Source: JBHIER01 sp046760705 [NCBI: bacterium]
GTDB lineage: Bacteria > JBHIER01 > G020348925
DNA: 8,111 nucleotides
Direction: 5' to 3'
Assembly (NCBI GenBank): GCA_046760705.1
Contig: JBHIER010000130.1
Location: forward strand, 1-8,111
Shown: in pieces, positions 5,701 to 8,111 of the stretch
Layout of the letters: each line of letters begins with the position of its first letter
How positions within the stretch are numbered: the first letter of the stretch is position 1
The notes under the pieces: model-generated
Databases searched by the model: none
What the model was told of the DNA's origin: nothing
Seen by the model: only the letters and a program-made list of their open reading frames with translations
Translations under genes and position numbers: made by a program

Positions 5701-6551
5701 CCACCGGCCGGATCTATTATCCCCCTTACAGAGTGGAGATCCCTGTCTATGGTCCCAAGGGTGATCTGATCGGTTACATCGTCCATGTGACGCATAAGAT
5801 CGATTCGGAGCTTCCAGTTCCGCCGACACTGTTGAAGAGTGGGCGCTCTTCGGTGATCATTGAGGTGGAGGAGAAGTATGCTAAAACGGGTGAGAGAATT
5901 CTTCTGCCTGTCTCGGTGGAGGCAGGAGAAGCGATCAGCGGGGTTCAGTTTACACTAAGCTACAATGCCAGCAGGCTAACTCCGCTGACTCCGCAACTGA
6001 CCGAGCGTAGCGCTGAGATGGAGTTAGCCTCAAACGCCGTGGACGGTGAGTTGATGGTGCTCATTTACAGCCTCGAGGGGAAAGCCATCCCGGCTGGTCA
6101 TGGTCCTATTGTTCAAGTACCTTTCAAGGTGGCAGACTTTGGACGTAGGACTTTGGACTTTGGACTGGAGTTCAAAGAAGTTATTGTGGCTGGGGAGGAC
6201 TGCTGCCGGGCTCTTCCCGTCGAAGTCAGGCCCATCACTGTGAAATTTGACCGCACTGCACCCGAGGATTACGCCCTGCACCAGTGCTACCCCAATCCCT
6301 TCAATCCAGTAACCAGTATTCAGTATTCAGTGATCAGTGATCAGTCCCCTCCCCACGTCACCCTCAAAATTTACAACTTGCTGGGGCAGGAGGTGAGAAC
6401 CCTGGTGGATGAACCAAAGGAGCCGGGGTATTATACGGTAACGTGGGATGGTAGGGATGAGGAAGGAGACGATGCCTCCAGCGGGGTCTATTTCTACCGG
6501 CTCCAGGCTGGGTCTTTTGTGAGTACCAAACGCATGGTGTTGATACGATAG
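2730..6551 (+). CDS. Large secreted modular protein with dockerin, cohesin-like domain and type IX sorting domain
   Basis: 1273 aa, probably exported by Sec and then carried to or across the outer membrane. Order of parts: signal peptide 1-28 (KCKK, hydrophobic stretch, likely cut after TLA); Cys-rich beta domain at about 78-188; Ig-like domain at about 192-287 (VTATDPD...PPGATF...AGQYTVTFYAYD); repeated module copies at about 301-455, 461-612, 632-784 and 869-1022; dockerin at about 805-866 between copies 3 and 4, with Ca-binding loops at 808-819 (DANGDGTINVLD) and 840-851 (DCNCDDAINVLD); cohesin-like domain at about 1040-1173 (GERILLPVSV, ISGVQFTLSYN); C-terminal sorting domain 1177-1273 with YPNPFNP at 1187-1193. 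No catalytic domain is seen, so a structural, adhesive or scaffolding role is likely. Two heptanucleotide repeats lie in the coding sequence near the 3' end. The dockerin and sorting domain are firm; the cohesin call is moderate. Confidence 0.9.
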   Translation: MSLFKCKKPIFSLLVGGLIMGLVVFTLAQKSDRNSAPTPKNGEDIQYAFVSSWAPFQTAGAEAGGQRASEALIGSDIKAHPEGLAHAEQGLYEYNEGDTICIRYRVWWAEPPAEPTPLCLWPELETFPQDALFDPHSGCVCDYDTAVVIVCWVPDYCDAGEYTWVYYYAAYGCEEPSGVLEAPITVHNVNRCPSIQADPPGPFTVSAGECVHVDVTATDPDMTECGDDNILLFAANMPPGATFVDNGGGDGDFDWCATESSAGQYTVTFYAYDLYECVDSATVEITPPSCPPTGYPQAGTDAFPSSAGLQVYFPGIGGAVVKLEGQTTVQRGEPTLTEELMTIDTEIIDINLTGSDPILGPITLALNPQYPSTGQITQLDPEEESPMENFFDVYVELYTEIGVLHNEDPIRMRATIESIPPRAGVYEYVGEPHLPLYDGEGIEMGYIVNVKHVTQPPRDRFQSTATFKEVEIYGVGTDTNIVVVGPTEVVRSDWVGGVVTTEMVELNLTGSGPSLGPITVTEDPSKISTGQVSSMLPAKASLEPSQEFPADSWFNINLEIETGYGTGTACAPVQATIDSFPPIGAEYVGPHDVDLVDESGQVIGRIRRGFVHLPEEPLEPPPISTLPPAGWDCFDSEAQITLQIGQDQETVLLTGPTIVSRGDPQDPGDGLPEVQTEIIFMALEGSSVLLGGPITIAECDTPSPGKIKQLKPELGLPAISDFTVNFDLLTPYGTYWGQQGPVVALIDSIPPENEEYQGPHPVVITDPTTGEDIGQIIDFIHIPKESIPCPDIAFPVPCPPCETGQRGDANGDGTINVLDALTVVNHILEIAPCPDLCWCDCNCDDAINVLDVLCIVNIILEIYVPDTGVDYMATTAVITLQVGEMTVPNVTVTGATQVQRGVPYDPGDGKDKIDTEIVSMDLTGTSQLGPITVTESPDYASTGYIQAYQTGRDFPAGSFFDIFVEIDIPDVGTVHNEDPIPMRAKIDTIPPTGRIYYPPYRVEIPVYGPKGDLIGYIVHVTHKIDSELPVPPTLLKSGRSSVIIEVEEKYAKTGERILLPVSVEAGEAISGVQFTLSYNASRLTPLTPQLTERSAEMELASNAVDGELMVLIYSLEGKAIPAGHGPIVQVPFKVADFGRRTLDFGLEFKEVIVAGEDCCRALPVEVRPITVKFDRTAPEDYALHQCYPNPFNPVTSIQYSVISDQSPPHVTLKIYNLLGQEVRTLVDEPKEPGYYTVTWDGRDEEGDDASSGVYFYRLQAGSFVSTKRMVLIR
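6135..6169 (+). repeat. Heptanucleotide repeat (GACTTTG) within the large gene
   Basis: Five consecutive 7-nt units in register: GACTTTG (6135), the degenerate GACGTAG (6142), GACTTTG (6149), GACTTTG (6156) and the degenerate GACTGGA (6163). It encodes residues 1136-1147, giving DFG twice, in the cohesin-like domain after its VPFKV strand. Loss or gain of one unit would shift the frame. Confidence 0.8.
6314..6345 (+). repeat. Heptanucleotide repeat (CAGTATT/CAGTGAT) within the sorting domain
   Basis: Two CAGTATT units (6314, 6321) and two CAGTGAT units (6328, 6335) are followed by CAGT, all in one 7-nt register. It encodes residues about 1196-1205 right after YPNPFNPVT. This stretch is three residues longer than the same loop in the 393-aa neighbour (15 against 12 residues between NP and HVTL), so the repeat appears to have expanded a surface loop. 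One unit gained or lost would put the rest of the sorting domain out of frame. Confidence 0.82.
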
Positions 6552-6585
6552 CCGGCAAATTTGGATTGATAAGGAGATTAGTTAA

Positions 6586-6609
6586 GTGAGGTTGCTGTCA
6601 TCATACTAA
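6586..6609 (+). other. Possible seven-codon leader frame
   Basis: AAGGAG (6571-6576) lies 9 nt before GTG (6586), which opens a seven-codon frame (VRLLSSY) ending at TAA 6607-6609, 13 nt before the hairpin at 6623. The spacing is good for translation, but so short a frame can arise by chance. It could be a leader peptide or simply an orphan ribosome binding site. Confidence 0.2.
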
Positions 6610-6622
6610 TAACATTATCTAC

Positions 6623-6657
6623 GGGCTACACACGACGGTGCCATTGTAGTGTAGCCC
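6623..6657 (+). terminator. Terminator-like hairpin after the large gene
   Basis: GGGCTACAC (6623-6631) pairs perfectly with GTGTAGCCC (6649-6657) around a 17-nt loop and is followed by TTTAT. The stem is strong but the T tract is short, so termination may be partial. The downstream arm can also pair differently: GCCC (6654-6657) with GGGC (6663-6666), which would break this stem. Confidence 0.5.
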
Positions 6658-6709
6658 TTTATGGGCGTATTGCCGTGGTATAGCCCTTTATGGCTGTATC
6701 TGCATTGTC
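6652..6709 (+). repeat. Degenerate tandem direct repeat, 29-nt period
   Basis: TAGCCCTTTATGG occurs at 6652-6664 and again at 6681-6693. The rest of each 29-nt unit is similar but diverged (GTAT then TTGCC or CTGCA). Each copy can fold: GCCC-TTTAT-GGGC in the first, and a 7-bp stem TATAGCC/GGCTGTA with one G-T pair around CTTTAT (6679-6698) in the second. I see no convincing promoter between here and the next gene. Confidence 0.55.
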
Positions 6710-6773
6710 CCTATTTAGGTTTCTTGAGACCTTGGAAATCTTATGAACTTGGTCGAGAGTGCCATAAACGAAA

Positions 6774-6782
6774 AAGGAGGTG
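6774..6782 (+). promoter_or_regulatory. Ribosome binding site of the 393-aa gene
   Basis: AAGGAGGTG ends 8 nt before the ATG at 6791. It fixes this start over the in-frame ATG at 6743, which lacks such a site and would place 16 extra polar residues before the signal peptide. Confidence 0.82.
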
Positions 6783-6790
6783 TGAGCGAA

Positions 6791-7972
6791 ATGAAAAAGC
6801 TCAGTTTGATTCTGGTGTGTGCCGCCATTCTGGGATTGGGAGCAGTGGGGATGGCGGAAGCCTTCTATCCTGCCGCAGGGGATACGTTTCCGCCCGCGGG
6901 CCAAGATGAGTTCAATTCGAGTGCCACGCTCTCGATCCAGCTCCAGGGGATTATTGTGGAGAATGTACAGTTTAGCGGCCCGACGGTCATCCAGAGGCAA
7001 GATCCACAGGGTCCTCCCCCCAGGACTATTGAGACTGAGATAGTGGATCTCCAACTCACGTCTGGAAGCACTGCCCTTGGAGTCATCACGGTCACCCTGA
7101 ATCCTGATATTCCGTCAGTGGGACAGATTACGGCAAACCAGACCGAGACAGATTTTCCCGCAGACAGCTACTTCGACGTCTATGCGCAGATGACAACCAC
7201 TCTGTACGGCGGGCCTTATCACACCATAGACCCCCTTAGAATGGAAGGGCTGAATCTTACGGATCTTCCTCCATACGGAGTCATATACGGCCCGCACAAA
7301 CCTGCTACGTGGGTTCCCTTATATGACGAGCAGGATGAGCTTGTTGGGTATCTTTTTCATGTTACCCACGAAGTGGCTATCACTCTGAACCATTTTACGG
7401 TCTACACTGTGGATCAGGTGGTGATGATTGAGTGGACCACCGGGACCGAAATGGACAATGCCGGCTTCAACCTCTACCGAAGCGGAAAGGAGGATGAAGG
7501 GTACGTCAAGATCAATGGGGAGCTGATCCCGGCTGAGGGGGACGCGACTGCGGGAGCCGGGTATAGTTTTACTGACGCTGCTGTTATCCCTGGAGCTACT
7601 TACTACTACAAGCTCGAAAGTCTCGCCTCTGACGAAAGAACGGATGTGTATGGACCGGTAATGGTGAAGGTGCCCGCCGGTGTTTCAGTGCCAACGGACT
7701 TCTATCTGGTCCAGAACTACCCCAATCCCTTCAATCCCCGGACGACCATCGAATTTGCTCTTCCGGAGAAGGCTCACGTAACCCTAACGATTTACAATTC
7801 ACTCGGTCAACAGGTGAAGGAACTGATGAATCAGGAGTGGCCAGCCGGGAGATACCAGACGTATTGGGATGGGAAGGGCATCTATGGTGAGGTCCTCCCC
7901 AGCGGCGTCTATTTCTGCAAGATCTCAGCGGGGAATTGGACGAGTACGAAGAAGATGATGCTGTTGAAGTAG
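6791..7972 (+). CDS. Secreted protein with shared module, FN3-like domain and type IX sorting domain
   Basis: 393 aa, extracellular or surface-bound. Signal peptide 1-24 (MKKLSLILVCAAILGLG, likely cut after AEA). Residues about 38-193 are one copy of the module found four times in the upstream protein: GPTVIQR, TEIVDLQLT, LGVITVTLNP, DFPADSYFDVYAQ, IDPLRM, PPYGVIYGPH, LYDEQDELVGYLFHVTH. Residues about 196-297 form a fibronectin-III-like domain (VVMIEWTTGTEMDNAGFNLYR...YYYKLESL) that commonly precedes this sorting domain in related bacteria. The C-terminal 303-393 is the sorting domain, with YPNPFNP at 310-316, IYNSLGQ, and SGVYF near the end. It has no dockerin, cohesin or enzyme domain. It lies 239 nt after the large gene in the same orientation. 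A partner or simpler paralogue of that protein is the likely role. Confidence 0.9.
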   Translation: MKKLSLILVCAAILGLGAVGMAEAFYPAAGDTFPPAGQDEFNSSATLSIQLQGIIVENVQFSGPTVIQRQDPQGPPPRTIETEIVDLQLTSGSTALGVITVTLNPDIPSVGQITANQTETDFPADSYFDVYAQMTTTLYGGPYHTIDPLRMEGLNLTDLPPYGVIYGPHKPATWVPLYDEQDELVGYLFHVTHEVAITLNHFTVYTVDQVVMIEWTTGTEMDNAGFNLYRSGKEDEGYVKINGELIPAEGDATAGAGYSFTDAAVIPGATYYYKLESLASDERTDVYGPVMVKVPAGVSVPTDFYLVQNYPNPFNPRTTIEFALPEKAHVTLTIYNSLGQQVKELMNQEWPAGRYQTYWDGKGIYGEVLPSGVYFCKISAGNWTSTKKMMLLK

Positions 7973-7996
7973 GACGATTTTTGATTTGTGTCTCTG

Positions 7997-8040
7997 GGGT
8001 AAGGTGGTCAATACGTTTTGATCCTTTGACCACCTTACCC
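7997..8040 (+). terminator. Strong hairpin after the 393-aa gene
   Basis: GGGTAAGGTGGTCAA (7997-8011) and its exact complement (8026-8040) form a 15-bp perfect stem with a 14-nt loop, 24 nt after the stop codon. No T run follows on either strand, so it may act as a transcript-stabilising 3' hairpin or as a factor-assisted terminator rather than a classical intrinsic one. Confidence 0.6.
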
Positions 8041-8111
8041 TACTCAGGCGAATTGGAGATGTCACGGCGAATTTTTACAATTGCCTTTATTCTTGGACCT
8101 TAGCTATTTAT

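Noticed and set aside
3642-5829. Long minus-strand frames opposite the large gene
   Set aside because: They are overlapping frames opposite a clear coding region, lack recognisable domains or ribosome binding sites, and recur because of the repeated module's codon pattern.
6592-6620. Promoter TTGCTG-17-TTATCT
   Set aside because: Spacing is right but both boxes match the consensus poorly, and it overlaps the hairpin leader; not reported as a promoter.
6743-6790. Earlier start for the 393-aa gene
   Set aside because: The ATG at 6743 would put 16 polar residues before the signal peptide; the ATG at 6791 has an excellent ribosome binding site and begins MKKLS.
8059-8103. Start of another secreted gene (MSRRIFTIAFILGP)
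   Set aside because: The frame reaches TAG after 14 codons and its GGAG touches the ATG with no spacing; it is too short to call.

Overview
The window looks like an accessory region of an uncultured bacterium from the wider Fibrobacteres-Chlorobi-Bacteroidetes neighbourhood (the KSB1, Zixibacteria, Latescibacteria or Marinimicrobia type of lineage). The main reason is that both secreted proteins end in a YPNPFNP...IYN.LGQ...G.Y...WDG...SGVY...T.KM type IX secretion / FlgD-like sorting domain, which is typical of those groups. The exact phylum cannot be fixed from the sequence. All recognised genes are on the + strand.

Layout: (1) 1-309 is a non-coding array of GTAG-footed hairpins arranged mostly as inverted pairs, resembling REP/BIME elements. 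(2) 332-2235 is a two-gene ABC transporter operon, a LolD/MacB-type ATPase and a MacB/FtsX-type permease, coupled by an ATGA overlap. (3) 2236-2729 is a long gap with no convincing gene. It holds a good sigma70-type promoter (2369-2396), a strong Shine-Dalgarno sequence with no proper gene behind it, and a long stop-free minus-strand frame with no ATG start. (4) 2730-6551 encodes a 1273-residue secreted multidomain protein: signal peptide, Cys-rich Ig-like N-terminus, four copies of a roughly 155-residue module, a Cys-rich dockerin inserted between copies 3 and 4, a cohesin-like domain, and the C-terminal sorting domain. (5) 6552-6790 is an intergenic spacer with overlapping hairpins and a 29-nt direct repeat. 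(6) 6791-7972 encodes a 393-residue secreted protein with a fifth copy of the same module, a fibronectin-III-like domain and the same sorting domain. (7) A 15-bp perfect hairpin at 7997-8040 follows.

The two secreted proteins probably work together at the cell surface or in the extracellular matrix. They share the module and the sorting domain, and the larger one carries both halves of a possible cohesin-dockerin interaction. The most interesting points are that combination, the repeated unnamed module, and two heptanucleotide tandem repeats in the large gene (6135-6169 and 6314-6345). Because seven is not a multiple of three, slippage there would shift the frame upstream of all or most of the sorting domain. 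The ABC transporter has no visible functional link to the secreted proteins and appears to be a separate transcription unit.
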